A stretch of 47,537 nt of DNA from Eubacteriales bacterium. Its GTDB lineage: Bacteria; Bacillota; JASUSC01. Position numbers and translations under genes: made by a program. Numbering within the stretch: position 1 is the stretch's first letter; each line of letters starts with the position of its first letter. Shown here piece after piece: positions 38,127-47,290 of the stretch. A model generated the notes under the pieces. The model worked only from the letters and a program-made list of their open reading frames with translations. It searched no databases and had not been told where the DNA came from. Location: positions 1 to 47,537 of the forward strand of contig JASUSC010000005.1 in assembly GCA_030446285.1 (NCBI GenBank), read 5' to 3'.

Positions 38127-38639
38127 TTATTTGCGCCGTCGGAAAAAAAATCTCCTTCTCCAGCGGCGGCAAAATTTTCCTCCTTCACCCTGGGAAGCTT
38201 GCGGGCGTTTGCGCCGTTTTCTTATTTTTCTCCGGCAACAACAAAAGGGAGCAGCTACCACCCGCCAGATTTTAACCCCTGTTCCTTTCACGGCGGTATA
38301 AAATTTCCCTGCCGTCCGGTAAAACCGGTTCATTCCCCGCAGACAAACGGTCATGAACTGCAAACAGGGAAGACTTAACAAACTAAAATAAATAATTCCC
38401 CCTAAAGCAATAGCAATAAATATATAAAACCGCACTTCACCGTTGTTTAAAAAAAGCAAGACGCAAAAGGTTACAACGGTAGCTATCAGCCAGTAAAGAA
38501 AATCTCCCAAATACACCCCCAGGCGGCGGATACGGAAAGTACCCCGCAAAAAGCGGTAGATATCGTAGAGAAATCCCAGGACCAGGCCAATGCCGATTCC
38601 CACCAAAAAAGAAAAGAGCTGTTCCGTCAGGGACAGCAT
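38127..38639 (-). CDS. yabQ: Spore cortex biosynthesis protein YabQ
   Basis: LTEQLFSFLVGIGIGLVLGFLYDIYRFLRG; location between yabP and divIC. Confidence 0.88.
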   Translation of the reverse strand: MLSLTEQLFSFLVGIGIGLVLGFLYDIYRFLRGTFRIRRLGVYLGDFLYWLIATVVTFCVLLFLNNGEVRFYIFIAIALGGIIYFSLLSLPCLQFMTVCLRGMNRFYRTAGKFYTAVKGTGVKIWRVVAAPFCCCRRKIRKRRKRPQASQGEGGKFCRRWRRRFFFRRRK

Positions 38640-38655
38640 GACTCACCCTTCTCCT

Positions 38656-38952
38656 TCATTTCAAAATACGCTCCAGCCAGTTCTGACTCTTCTTCTTCCA
38701 GTTGCCGCTATCCACATCAAAGGTCAGAGTGTTGAGTTGACCGCCTACTTCCATAATTCCCGCTTCCAAGTCCAGCTGGACAATGTCCAGTCCTTCTCCT
38801 TTCAGAAGGAGAGACCCCATCTTAGTTTCCGCCCTGATTTCGCCGGCATCAAAACTGTTGACATGGACTACTCCTTCTACCGTCACCAGACGCCGGTTCT
38901 TGATGGTGATACGATACTCGTTACCGCTTCCCTCAATTTCCATCTCTGCCAC
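38656..38952 (-). CDS. yabP: Sporulation protein YabP
   Basis: ITIKNRRLVTVEGVVHVNSFDAGEIRAETKMGSLLLKGEGLDIVQLDLEAGIMEVGG. Confidence 0.92.
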   Translation of the reverse strand: MAEMEIEGSGNEYRITIKNRRLVTVEGVVHVNSFDAGEIRAETKMGSLLLKGEGLDIVQLDLEAGIMEVGGQLNTLTFDVDSGNWKKKSQNWLERILK

Positions 38953-38957
38953 CTCCT

Positions 38958-39550
38958 CTAAGGGTGTTGCCCCTGTCCGCCTACCCGCCGGGATGACGCC
39001 AGTCCCATTCCCAGGCTGTTGCCACTATCTCTTCGATATTCCGGTAGCGGGGTGCCCAGCCAAAAACCCCTGCCGCCTTCCCGCTGGCCGCCACCAGCAC
39101 CGCCGGGTCCCCCGGCCATCTCTTTCCTACAACCCATTTGATTTGCCGCCCAGTCACCCTTTCCACTGACGTATTTCAATCCGTAAACCTGGCCATAATC
39201 GGCCAATATCTCCTCAATCATTCTTTTGGTCCGGCCGTAGAGGCTGGTTGGCCGGCAGGGGTTACTTTCAGAGGTAGGGATTTTTTCCGGCTCCCCGTAA
39301 ACCGCCACTGTGGAGGAAAAAATGAGACATTTCACTCCAGCCTGAAGCGTACCGTCAAAAAGATTGATGGCCCCGATAACGTCGTTGCGGTAATATTTGC
39401 CGGGATCAACCATCGACTCTCCCACCAAACTGGCAGCGGCAAAATGCATGACGAGTTGCGCTTGAAATTGTCCGATAACCGCCTCTGTTTTTTCCCGGTC
39501 CAACAGGCTGAATACCCAGCCCCACCACATACCAGCACTCTGACTGCCAT
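38958..39550 (-). pseudogene. UDP-glucose 4-epimerase pseudogene
   Basis: Fragments MAVRVLVCGGAGY, MHFAAASLVGESMVDPGKYYRNDVIGAINLFDGTLQAGVKCLIFSSTVAVYG, and frameshifted VTGRQIKWVVGKRWPGDPAVLVAASGKAAGVFGWAPRYRNIEEIVATAWEWDWRHP. Confidence 0.92.
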
Positions 39551-39664
39551 CCTGCTGCCTCCGGCTCTGTCGCTTTTTCTGGTAAATTATATTAACTCTT
39601 TCCCTTTTTATGCCTTTTCCAGGTAAAGGAAAGTGAAAGACCGGCCCTTCTTGAGTCCAAAAAA

Positions 39665-39687
39665 AATCCCGGGCAAATCCCGGGATT
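39665..39687 (-). terminator. Terminator downstream of rqcP
   Basis: AATCCCGGG-N5-CCCGGGATT followed on minus by TTTTTT. Confidence 0.92.
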
Positions 39688-39693
39688 AAATCT

Positions 39694-39930
39694 TCATTCC
39701 ACTATCTCATAAAGGGTGTGGGCTTCTGCTGCCGGCACGTTATCCCGCACCGCCAGGACCTTAACGGCAATTTTCCGGGTACCGAAATCGATCTCGATCC
39801 GGTCACCCGGCTTTACCTCACTTCCCGCTTTGGCTGGTCGGCCGTTTAACATCACCCGTCCTTGATCACACACTTCTTTGGCCAAGGTACGTCGTTTGAT
39901 GAGGCGAGAAACTTTCAGGTACTTGTCCAA
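39694..39930 (-). CDS. rqcP: S4 RNA-binding domain protein (RqcP/YabO)
   Basis: MDKYLKVSRLIKRRTLAKEVCDQGRVMLNGRPAKAGSEVKPGD. Confidence 0.94.
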   Translation of the reverse strand: MDKYLKVSRLIKRRTLAKEVCDQGRVMLNGRPAKAGSEVKPGDRIEIDFGTRKIAVKVLAVRDNVPAAEAHTLYEIVE

Positions 39931-39965
39931 TCTTATTCCCTTTCACCTCCGCCGCAAAAGAAGAA

Positions 39966-39990
39966 AAATCAGGTCACAACGACCTGATTT
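39966..39990 (-). terminator. Terminator downstream of HU gene
   Basis: AAATCAGGTC-ACAAC-GACCTGATTT perfect stem; minus-strand U-tract. Confidence 0.9.
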
Positions 39991-39997
39991 TCCCCCC

Positions 39998-40282
39998 TTA
40001 CTTCTTGGAGGCAGCAACAGCATCTTTCAAAGCTTTGCCCGCCTTGAAAGCAGGAACTTTGGCTGCCGGGATCTTAATCTCGGCACCGGTCTGGGGATTG
40101 CGCCCTTTCCGGGCAGCCCGCTTGCGAACCTCAAAGGTACCGAATCCTACCAGCTGCACTTTTTCCCCTTTGGCCAGAGCTTCTTCGATGGTAGCAAAAA
40201 CTGCATTTACCGCCTTTTCCGCGTCTTTTTTGGTGAGGGATGCTTTTTCGGCAACACTGCTCACCAGCTCTGCTTTGTTCAC
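39998..40282 (-). CDS. hup: HU family DNA-binding protein
   Basis: [66 protein letters not shown]. Confidence 0.97.
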   Translation of the reverse strand: MNKAELVSSVAEKASLTKKDAEKAVNAVFATIEEALAKGEKVQLVGFGTFEVRKRAARKGRNPQTGAEIKIPAAKVPAFKAGKALKDAVAASKK

Positions 40283-40403
40283 CTGAAATCCCTCCTACAA
40301 AACCGTCTTGTTTTTTTATTATTGGTATTTCTAATATTGGATATTCGCTGCAATTCTTGAGTTTCCTGCTTTTTTAGAAAAATTTTCTTCTCAAATAGCA
40401 AAT

Positions 40404-41858
40404 TTACTCCCTTTCCAGCTGCGCTTTTTTTGCCTTTTCCCAAAAACGGTCCAGTTCCTCTAAGCTCATCTCTTCCATTTTTAGCCCCTGCCGCCGTATC
40501 TCCTGCTCCATCCATTGAAAACGGCGGCGAAATCTAAACACCGTCTGTGCCAAGGCCCCCTCCGCATCCAGCTGAAGCAGGCGGGCTAGGTTAACTACGG
40601 CAAAGAGGAAGTCTCCCAATTCTGCCTCAATTTCCTCCCGTTTTCCCTGCTGCAGAGCAGCAACCAGCTCTTCCCATTCCTCTTTCACTTTTGCCAAAGC
40701 TCCGGTGTAATCAGGCCAGTCAAAGCCCACCCGCGCCGCCCGCTCCTGGATTTTCTCCGCCCAGCGCAGGGCAGACAGGGACGCCGGTAACTTCCCCAGC
40801 ACCGACTCTTCCTCATCAACCCCTTTTTTCTCTGCCGCCTTAATCCGCTCCCAGTTACGGCTTACCTCTTCCCTGGAAGTCACCTCTTCTCTGCCAAAAA
40901 CATGGGGGTGACGGCGCAAAATCTTTTCGGTAATTCCCGCCACCACATCAGCGATATTGAAGTAGCCAGCTTCTTCCGCCAGCCGGGCATGAAAAACTAT
41001 TTGCAACAGCAAGTCCCCTAATTCCTCGCACAGCTTGTCCGGGTCATCTTCGTCAATGGCTTCCAGCACCTCTGCCGCCTCTTCTATCAGGTAGGGACGC
41101 AGACTACGGTGGGTCTGCTCCCGATCCCAAGGGCAACCGTCCGGTCCCCGCAACTGGGCCATAACTTCCACCAACCGCTGAAAATCCAGCGGTTCGGCGA
41201 GGGGAGGAACGTAGAGCGAAGTGAGATGATCCACTTCCTGGCGATCCACCTCGTAAAGGGGTAGTTCTTTCCGGGTCGCCTCCGCCATCCCGGCCCCGCG
41301 AATTAACAAAACACGGTGGTCATCGGGGTAATAGTTCATCAGATGCAGTTTTACCTCTGATGCCAGGAGGCGATTGTAGAGCTGGGCAACGAGAAGGGGC
41401 AGCCGGGGGTTTAATCCTCCGGGAAGGGAACAGGCATCGGCGACCACCAGCCCCTGCACTGGATCAATGGATAGCAGAGCATAAATTTCATCGAGAAAAC
41501 TGGGGGCACTGAAAATTTCAACCTCTATTTCTTTCGGCTTCTTCGCCAGGAGAAGACGGACCGATTCCTCCGCCACCAGGGGATGTCCGGGCACAGCGTA
41601 AATTAGGTCGTTCTTTTGGGCTTCCGCCAGTAGCCGTTCTACAATTTGCCGGTAAACCTGATCAAAACTGTCTGCCTCTTCGTAGAGAGCATCAAAGCTC
41701 GTAAAAGAAACGCCCTTCTGCTTTAGTTCCTCCGCGGCAGGATGTTTGGCTGTCCGCAGGTACAAAGGTCGTCCCTCGGTCAGCAAGCGATAATTGGCCA
41801 GCGGCAGCCGCTCCAAGCCAGCAGGTCCCAGCCCCACTACATATATTTTCCTTTTTAT
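40404..41858 (-). CDS. mazG: Nucleoside triphosphate pyrophosphohydrolase MazG with N-terminal methylase-like domain (YabN)
   Basis: KIYVVGLGPAGLE; LRGPDGCPWDREQTHRSLRPYLIEEAAEVLEAI; ELGDLLLQIVFHARLAEE. Start inferred at 41858 (ATA). Confidence 0.92.
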   Translation of the reverse strand: MKRKIYVVGLGPAGLERLPLANYRLLTEGRPLYLRTAKHPAAEELKQKGVSFTSFDALYEEADSFDQVYRQIVERLLAEAQKNDLIYAVPGHPLVAEESVRLLLAKKPKEIEVEIFSAPSFLDEIYALLSIDPVQGLVVADACSLPGGLNPRLPLLVAQLYNRLLASEVKLHLMNYYPDDHRVLLIRGAGMAEATRKELPLYEVDRQEVDHLTSLYVPPLAEPLDFQRLVEVMAQLRGPDGCPWDREQTHRSLRPYLIEEAAEVLEAIDEDDPDKLCEELGDLLLQIVFHARLAEEAGYFNIADVVAGITEKILRRHPHVFGREEVTSREEVSRNWERIKAAEKKGVDEEESVLGKLPASLSALRWAEKIQERAARVGFDWPDYTGALAKVKEEWEELVAALQQGKREEIEAELGDFLFAVVNLARLLQLDAEGALAQTVFRFRRRFQWMEQEIRRQGLKMEEMSLEELDRFWEKAKKAQLERE

Positions 41859-41907
41859 GGTCCCCACCTCCGCACCAGAATTTACCTGCTTCTCTAACCA
41901 ACAAAAG

Positions 41908-41929
41908 AGGAGGTGGAAACCCACCTCCT
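41908..41929 (-). terminator. Terminator downstream of spoVT
   Basis: Minus strand AGGAGGTGG-GTTT-CCACCTCCT-CTTTTG. Confidence 0.85.
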
Positions 41930-41933
41930 TCTT

Positions 41934-42497
41934 TTACTGCTCCATCTGTTTGGCCAAGAACCCAGCTGCCGTTTCCGCTAACTTCAATTCCAGCTCGCCC
42001 ATCTTTACCCCTTCCTCTTTGGAAGCCAGGATTACTGCGCCGATGGGGTCGCCTTCAGCGATAATGGGAGCAATCACTTCTGCGGAAAAGCGGCAGCAGT
42101 TATCGTCATCAAGCACAACGCAGTCTTTGCAGTTGGGATCCTGACCGGGATTGTTGATAATTACCGGTTTTCGTTCCTCCATGATTCTCTCTACGGCCGG
42201 ACCAATAGGACGGTTGAGAAACTCTTTCTTAGGAGCTCCAGCTACGGCAATGATGGTATCCCTGTCGGCGATACAGGCGATGTGACCGGTGGCCTCGTAA
42301 AGGGAATCGGCGTATTCTTTGGCAAAATCCCCGAGCTCACCGATAGGCGAGTATTTTTTCAGAATTACTTCCCCTTCCCGGTCCACAAAAATCTCCAAAG
42401 GATCTCCTTCCCTTATCCGCAAAGTTCTACGTATCTCTTTCGGTATAACCACACGACCCAGGTCGTCTATCCTGCGCACAATTCCCGTCGCTTTCAA
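41934..42497 (-). CDS. spoVT: Stage V sporulation protein T
   Basis: MKATGIVRRIDDLGRVVIPKEIRRTLRIREGDPLEIFVDREGEVILKKYSPIGE AbrB domain plus GAF-like C-terminus. Confidence 0.97.
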   Translation of the reverse strand: MKATGIVRRIDDLGRVVIPKEIRRTLRIREGDPLEIFVDREGEVILKKYSPIGELGDFAKEYADSLYEATGHIACIADRDTIIAVAGAPKKEFLNRPIGPAVERIMEERKPVIINNPGQDPNCKDCVVLDDDNCCRFSAEVIAPIIAEGDPIGAVILASKEEGVKMGELELKLAETAAGFLAKQMEQ

Positions 42498-42540
42498 TTT
42501 CGTCCCCTCCTTGCGGAAATTAGATTGCCCTGTTTAATCA

Positions 42541-42571
42541 TAGTATATAACCGCTCAGAGGGGATTATTCA
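42541..42571 (-). promoter_or_regulatory. Candidate forespore (sigma-G/F-like) promoter of spoVT
   Basis: Minus strand TGAATA - 18 bp - TATACTA, one mismatch from a CATnnTA-type -10; SpoVT is a known sigma-G regulon member. Confidence 0.5.
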
Positions 42572-42596
42572 TTTTTTACCAAGGAGGGCTTTCTTC

Positions 42597-43616
42597 TTAC
42601 TTGCTGCTGGAGCTTACAAACTTCTCAATCTTGGACTTCTTCTTGAAGTCGTCCAAGTACTTCTTGAAAGCCTCGTTCTTTTTGCTCTGCAGCAAATCCT
42701 CTTTTACTTTGTCCCTTACCTCTTCAAAAGTAGGCATTTTTTCAGGCCGCTTGTCCTCCAGCTTAATGATATGGTAGCCATAAGAGCTCTTCACCACTTC
42801 TTTGGTAATCTCCCCAGGCTTCAGAGCAAAGGCAGCGTCGGCAAAAGCTTTATCCAGCATATCTCGGGAGAAATATTGATCTTGAGTAGCCTGGTTAACC
42901 AGGAGACCACCGTTGTCTTTGCTGCCGGGATCCTCCGATTTCTCTTTTGCCAGTTGAGCAAAATCTGCACCAGCTTTAATTTTCTTCAGGATTTCTTCGG
43001 CTTCTTGCTTGGCTTTTTCTTCCGTCCGGCCTACTCTTTCGTTCTGAGTATCAAAACGAATGAGGATGTGCCGCACTTTTACCCCTTCCGGGATTTTGTA
43101 GTTCTCTTTGTTCTCCTCAAAGTACTTCTTCACCTCATCATCGGTAACAGAAACGTTGCGGGTAACTTTTTCAAAGAGCTTGTTGGTAGCCAACTGCACC
43201 TTAAGGTATTCTCTCATGTCGTCTTCGGTGTAGCCGTACTCTTTGAGGGCTTTCTTGAACTCTTCCTCGGAACCAAAAGACTTGATTATCTGGTCCATGC
43301 GCTCTTCTATTTCCTTGTTGCTAGGCATTACACCCTCTTTTTTAGCCGCCTGCAGGGTCAGCTCCTCACTGATAAGCTGCTCCAGAATCTGGACCCGCAG
43401 GGCATCCAGCATCTTCTTACCGCTTTCACCTTCAAATTTGGCCCCGTTTTTTTCCATCACCTTTTTCTGTTTTTCCAGCCGTTTCTCCAGTTTAGACTTA
43501 GGAATAGAAACCCCATTTACTTTGGCCGCGGCGTCAAAATTACAACCCGTGACAGCAAATGTTAAAACCACCACCGCCAGCAGCCCTGCTAACCACCTTA
43601 TTTTACTCCTCATCAT
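42597..43616 (-). CDS. Peptidylprolyl isomerase lipoprotein (PrsA/SurA-like, parvulin)
   Basis: Lipobox FAVTGC; VRHILIRFDTQNERVGRTEEKAKQEAEEILKKIKAGADFAQLAKEKSEDPGSKDNGG parvulin domain. Confidence 0.93.
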   Translation of the reverse strand: MMRSKIRWLAGLLAVVVLTFAVTGCNFDAAAKVNGVSIPKSKLEKRLEKQKKVMEKNGAKFEGESGKKMLDALRVQILEQLISEELTLQAAKKEGVMPSNKEIEERMDQIIKSFGSEEEFKKALKEYGYTEDDMREYLKVQLATNKLFEKVTRNVSVTDDEVKKYFEENKENYKIPEGVKVRHILIRFDTQNERVGRTEEKAKQEAEEILKKIKAGADFAQLAKEKSEDPGSKDNGGLLVNQATQDQYFSRDMLDKAFADAAFALKPGEITKEVVKSSYGYHIIKLEDKRPEKMPTFEEVRDKVKEDLLQSKKNEAFKKYLDDFKKKSKIEKFVSSSSK

Positions 43617-43673
43617 TAGACCTCCTATAGAATATCCGCACAAGTTTTATTATAAGAGGAGCTTCCTTAAACC

Positions 43674-46600
43674 TCAAGCACTTATTTTCACCATTTCCGC
43701 AAGCTCCTGCAAGATGCCGGTGACCTCCTGCAAACGCCCCTCTTCGTCTTTCTTTTCCCCTTCCAGCCGGATGGTAAACCCGCTACTAAAGTCAAAGGTT
43801 ATTTTTTGTGGATCCTTTTCAGCTAATTTTACCAGCATTTCTCCGGTTACGGGATGCTGCTCGGCGAACTCCAGGACAATCTTTCTCCCCTCCTCCCGGA
43901 CCGCCTGAATACCCACTTCCCGCGCCAGGGCTTTTATCAGAGCAATCTGCAGCAAATTAACCACCGGTTGCGGCGGTTCGCCAAACCGGTCAACCAGTTC
44001 GTCTAGGAGGTCCTGCAGATCCTTCTGGCTGGCAATACGCATTATCTTGCGGTAAATTTCAACCCTGGTCGCCTGGTCGGCAATATAGTTTTCTGCAATA
44101 TAGGCGTTAACCTTCAGCTCGATAACCGGCTCTATGTGTTGCGGTTTCTCTTCTCCCTTCAACTCCCGCACAGCTTCTTCTAAGAGGTGGCAATACATAT
44201 CAAAGCCCACGGCCACCATATGCCCAGACTGTTCCGGCCCCAAAATATTCCCCGCACCGCGAATTTCCAGGTCCCTCAAGGCAATTCGCAGTCCCGAACC
44301 TAATTCGGTAAATTCGCGAATGGCCTGGAGCCTCTTCTCCGCCTCCTCGCTGAGCAGCTTATCCTTGCGGTAGGTAAAATAGGCATAGGCAACCCGGTTG
44401 GATCGTCCCACCCGACCGCGGAGTTGGTAGAGCTGGGCCAGGCCGAAATTGTCTGCCTCGTCTACGATGAGGGTATTCACGTTGGGCATGTCTAAGCCCG
44501 CCTCGATAATGGTCGTGCAGACGAGAACATCGTATTCCCGGTTCAAAAAAGCCATCATCCGGTTCTCTAACTCTTCTTCCTCCATCTGTCCGTGGGCCAC
44601 CAGCACCCTAGCCCGGGGAACCAGTTCCCTCACTTCCCAGGCCACCTGGTCAATATCCTGAACCCGGTTGTGGACGAAAAACACCTGCCCCTGCCGGTCC
44701 AGCTCCCTTTCAATAGCTTCTCTGATCAATACGGGGTTGTACTCCACTACATAAGTCTGCACCGGAAATCGATCTTCGGGAGGGGTGTTAAGGAGGCTCA
44801 TATCCCGCATACCGGCGAGAGCCATGTGGAGGGTGCGGGGGATGGGGGTAGCCGTCATGGTAAGAACGTCAACGTTCTTTTTCATCATTTTTATTTTCTC
44901 TTTGTGGGCCACTCCGAAGCGCTGCTCCTCGTCGATAATGAGAAGCCCTAAGTCTTTAAACCCAACGTCCTTCTGGAGAAGACGGTGGGTACCGATAACG
45001 ATGTCGATCTGGCCCTTTTTCAGTTTTTCAATTATCTTTTTCTGTTCCCGGGGAGTGCGAAACCGGCTCAACATCTCCACTTCCACGGGATAGCCCGCCA
45101 GTCGCTGCCGGAAAGTAAGGTAATGCTGCTGGGCCAAAACGGTGGTAGGAACCAGGACAGCTACCTGTTTGCCGTCCATGACCGCTTTAAAAGCTGCCCG
45201 CAAAGCCACTTCCGTCTTACCAAAACCCACATCCCCACAGAGGAGTCTGTCCATGGGGCGGGGTTTTTCCATGTCCCTCTTAATCTCTTCCGTAGCTCGT
45301 TTCTGATCGGGAGTATCTTCGTAAGGGAAAGATTCCTCGAATTCCTTCTGCCATACGGTGTCGGGAGAAAAAGCATAACCCTGGATCTTCTCCCGCTCGG
45401 CGTAGAGCTCCAAAAGCTGCCGGGCCAGTTCTTGCACAGAGGCTTTAACCCGGTTTTTTACCCGCGCCCATTCCTGGCCACCCAAGCGGTTTAAGCGGGG
45501 GGTCCGCCCTTCCAGCCCGGAATAGCGTTTGAGAAGCCCAATCTGGTCTACCGGCAGGTAAAGGGTATCTTCTCCGGCATATCTGATGACGAGATAATCC
45601 CGCTGGATGCCGCCGATCTCCATGCGGGTGATGCCGTCGTAACGTCCGATCCCGTGGTGTTCGTGAACCACATAGTCACCGGGTTTTAGATCGGGCAGTT
45701 TAAGGCTCTCTTCCCTTTCTCTCTCCCGTACCGTTCGTTTTTTCCGCCGCCCTAAAACTTCCCGGGGCCCTGCTACCAGTAAACCGGCGGCTGGAATAAC
45801 AAAACCGTAGCTCAAATTCCCCTGACCGATTACCACCTGACCCGGCCGGGGCTCCGGCACCGCTTCCTCTGCCAGAATGGCCAAAATTCCTTCCCCTCGC
45901 AGTTGCTCCTGTAATCGTTTGGCCCCTTCCGCCGTCCCGGCCAGGAGAACGGCAGCCCCTTCCCGACCAGTCCAGGACCGGAGTTCCTCCGCTAAGAGAT
46001 CCGGGCGTCCGGCAAAATTCATCCCCTGTTTGATTCCGGCGTTGATTATCCGCTGGTAGGACAAAAAACGAGGATTTTTGGGCAGGAGGGAAAAAGCCGT
46101 AAAGGGACGGCGACTCAGAAAAGCGGCGATGTCAGTTCTACTCCAGTATAAACCCGGCGCTCCTGCCGCCCAGTAGAATCTGTCCACCGGGTTCCAGGGA
46201 GACTCGACCCGCTCCTGCTCCAGGGCGGCAATTTTTTCGCCTATCCTTTCTGGGTCGTAGAGAAACACAGCCCCTTCTGCCGGCAAAAAGTCAAAAAAGC
46301 TGCCTGATTGCGGGTACAAAAGAGGCAGATAAATTTCCGTCTCTTCCGGATACAAACCAGCGGCCAGCTTTTCCACTCCGGCCAGGAGGGAAGAAAAATA
46401 GTTTCGTTCCTCCCCTTCCCGGCCTTTTTTGCCGCTGCTTTTCAGCTTTTCCGCCAGAACCTGGCGCAGGCGACCGGTAGCAGCCGCCTCTTCTTCTCGG
46501 CAAACTCCTTCCCGGGCCGGCCCTACTGATACCTTTTTTGTAGAAGCCAGCGAGCGTTGAGTCTCCGGATGGAAAAAGCGCAGGGAATCCACCTCATCAT

Positions 46601-47207
46601 CAAACAGCTCAATCCGTACCGGCAAAGCATGCTCAGGGGCGAAGACATCCAAAATCCCGCCCCGGAGACTGAACTGCCCGGGCTCCTCTACCATCTCCAC
46701 CCGCTCGTACCCCTGGCGAACGAGGAGGGAGAGAATCCGCTCTAATTCTACCCGCTGCCCCACCTCTACTTCCCAGAAAAATTCCCGATAAACGGGAAAA
46801 GGCGGTAGCCGACGGAGCAAGGCCTCCACCGGCGCTACCACCAAACAGGAAAAACCAGCGGCGAGACGGTTAAGCCCTTTGGTGCGTTCGACGCGGGTCC
46901 CGCGGCTGGTAGCCAGCATTCCGGGAAAAATGGGTTCCGGAGGTGGAAAATAAATAACATCTTCTTCCGGCAAGAAAAAAGTCAGATCTTCTTTTATTTC
47001 CCGGGCCTGACCCTCCGTTGCAGTAACAACAACGGCCGGCGGTTTCTTCTCTCGCCAGAGGGCTGCCACTAAACAGGCAGCAGCCCCTTCCGGCACACCG
47101 TGGACCAACTGGCTCTCTCTCTGGAAAAAACGAAAAATCTCAGCAATCTCAGGCGCTCTCCGGACAAAAGTGAAAAAATCTCCCTGCCCGGTTTTTTTCT
47201 TGCTCAT
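43674..47207 (-). CDS. mfd: Transcription-repair coupling factor
   Basis: GDYVVHEHHGIGRYDGI (RID), LLCGDVGFGKTEVALRAAFKAVMDGKQVAVLVPTTVLAQQH, DEEQRFGV, VVCTTIIEAGLDMPNVNTLIVDEAD. ATG at 47207 (MSKKKTG) preferred. Confidence 0.97.
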   Translation of the reverse strand: MSKKKTGQGDFFTFVRRAPEIAEIFRFFQRESQLVHGVPEGAAACLVAALWREKKPPAVVVTATEGQAREIKEDLTFFLPEEDVIYFPPPEPIFPGMLATSRGTRVERTKGLNRLAAGFSCLVVAPVEALLRRLPPFPVYREFFWEVEVGQRVELERILSLLVRQGYERVEMVEEPGQFSLRGGILDVFAPEHALPVRIELFDDEVDSLRFFHPETQRSLASTKKVSVGPAREGVCREEEAAATGRLRQVLAEKLKSSGKKGREGEERNYFSSLLAGVEKLAAGLYPEETEIYLPLLYPQSGSFFDFLPAEGAVFLYDPERIGEKIAALEQERVESPWNPVDRFYWAAGAPGLYWSRTDIAAFLSRRPFTAFSLLPKNPRFLSYQRIINAGIKQGMNFAGRPDLLAEELRSWTGREGAAVLLAGTAEGAKRLQEQLRGEGILAILAEEAVPEPRPGQVVIGQGNLSYGFVIPAAGLLVAGPREVLGRRKKRTVREREREESLKLPDLKPGDYVVHEHHGIGRYDGITRMEIGGIQRDYLVIRYAGEDTLYLPVDQIGLLKRYSGLEGRTPRLNRLGGQEWARVKNRVKASVQELARQLLELYAEREKIQGYAFSPDTVWQKEFEESFPYEDTPDQKRATEEIKRDMEKPRPMDRLLCGDVGFGKTEVALRAAFKAVMDGKQVAVLVPTTVLAQQHYLTFRQRLAGYPVEVEMLSRFRTPREQKKIIEKLKKGQIDIVIGTHRLLQKDVGFKDLGLLIIDEEQRFGVAHKEKIKMMKKNVDVLTMTATPIPRTLHMALAGMRDMSLLNTPPEDRFPVQTYVVEYNPVLIREAIERELDRQGQVFFVHNRVQDIDQVAWEVRELVPRARVLVAHGQMEEEELENRMMAFLNREYDVLVCTTIIEAGLDMPNVNTLIVDEADNFGLAQLYQLRGRVGRSNRVAYAYFTYRKDKLLSEEAEKRLQAIREFTELGSGLRIALRDLEIRGAGNILGPEQSGHMVAVGFDMYCHLLEEAVRELKGEEKPQHIEPVIELKVNAYIAENYIADQATRVEIYRKIMRIASQKDLQDLLDELVDRFGEPPQPVVNLLQIALIKALAREVGIQAVREEGRKIVLEFAEQHPVTGEMLVKLAEKDPQKITFDFSSGFTIRLEGEKKDEEGRLQEVTGILQELAEMVKISA

Positions 47208-47290
47208 CGCCCAACCCCACCCAAAATAATACAGAAAAAAGAGCTCCGGCCTTTTATCGCCAAAGCCCTTTCCAGGCTTTTTCTCTATCT

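Noticed and set aside
42282-43565. 427-aa plus-strand ORF antisense to spoVT/prsA-like
   Set aside because: Spans two conserved minus-strand genes and their intergenic region; Phe-rich antisense artefact of Lys-rich coding sequence.
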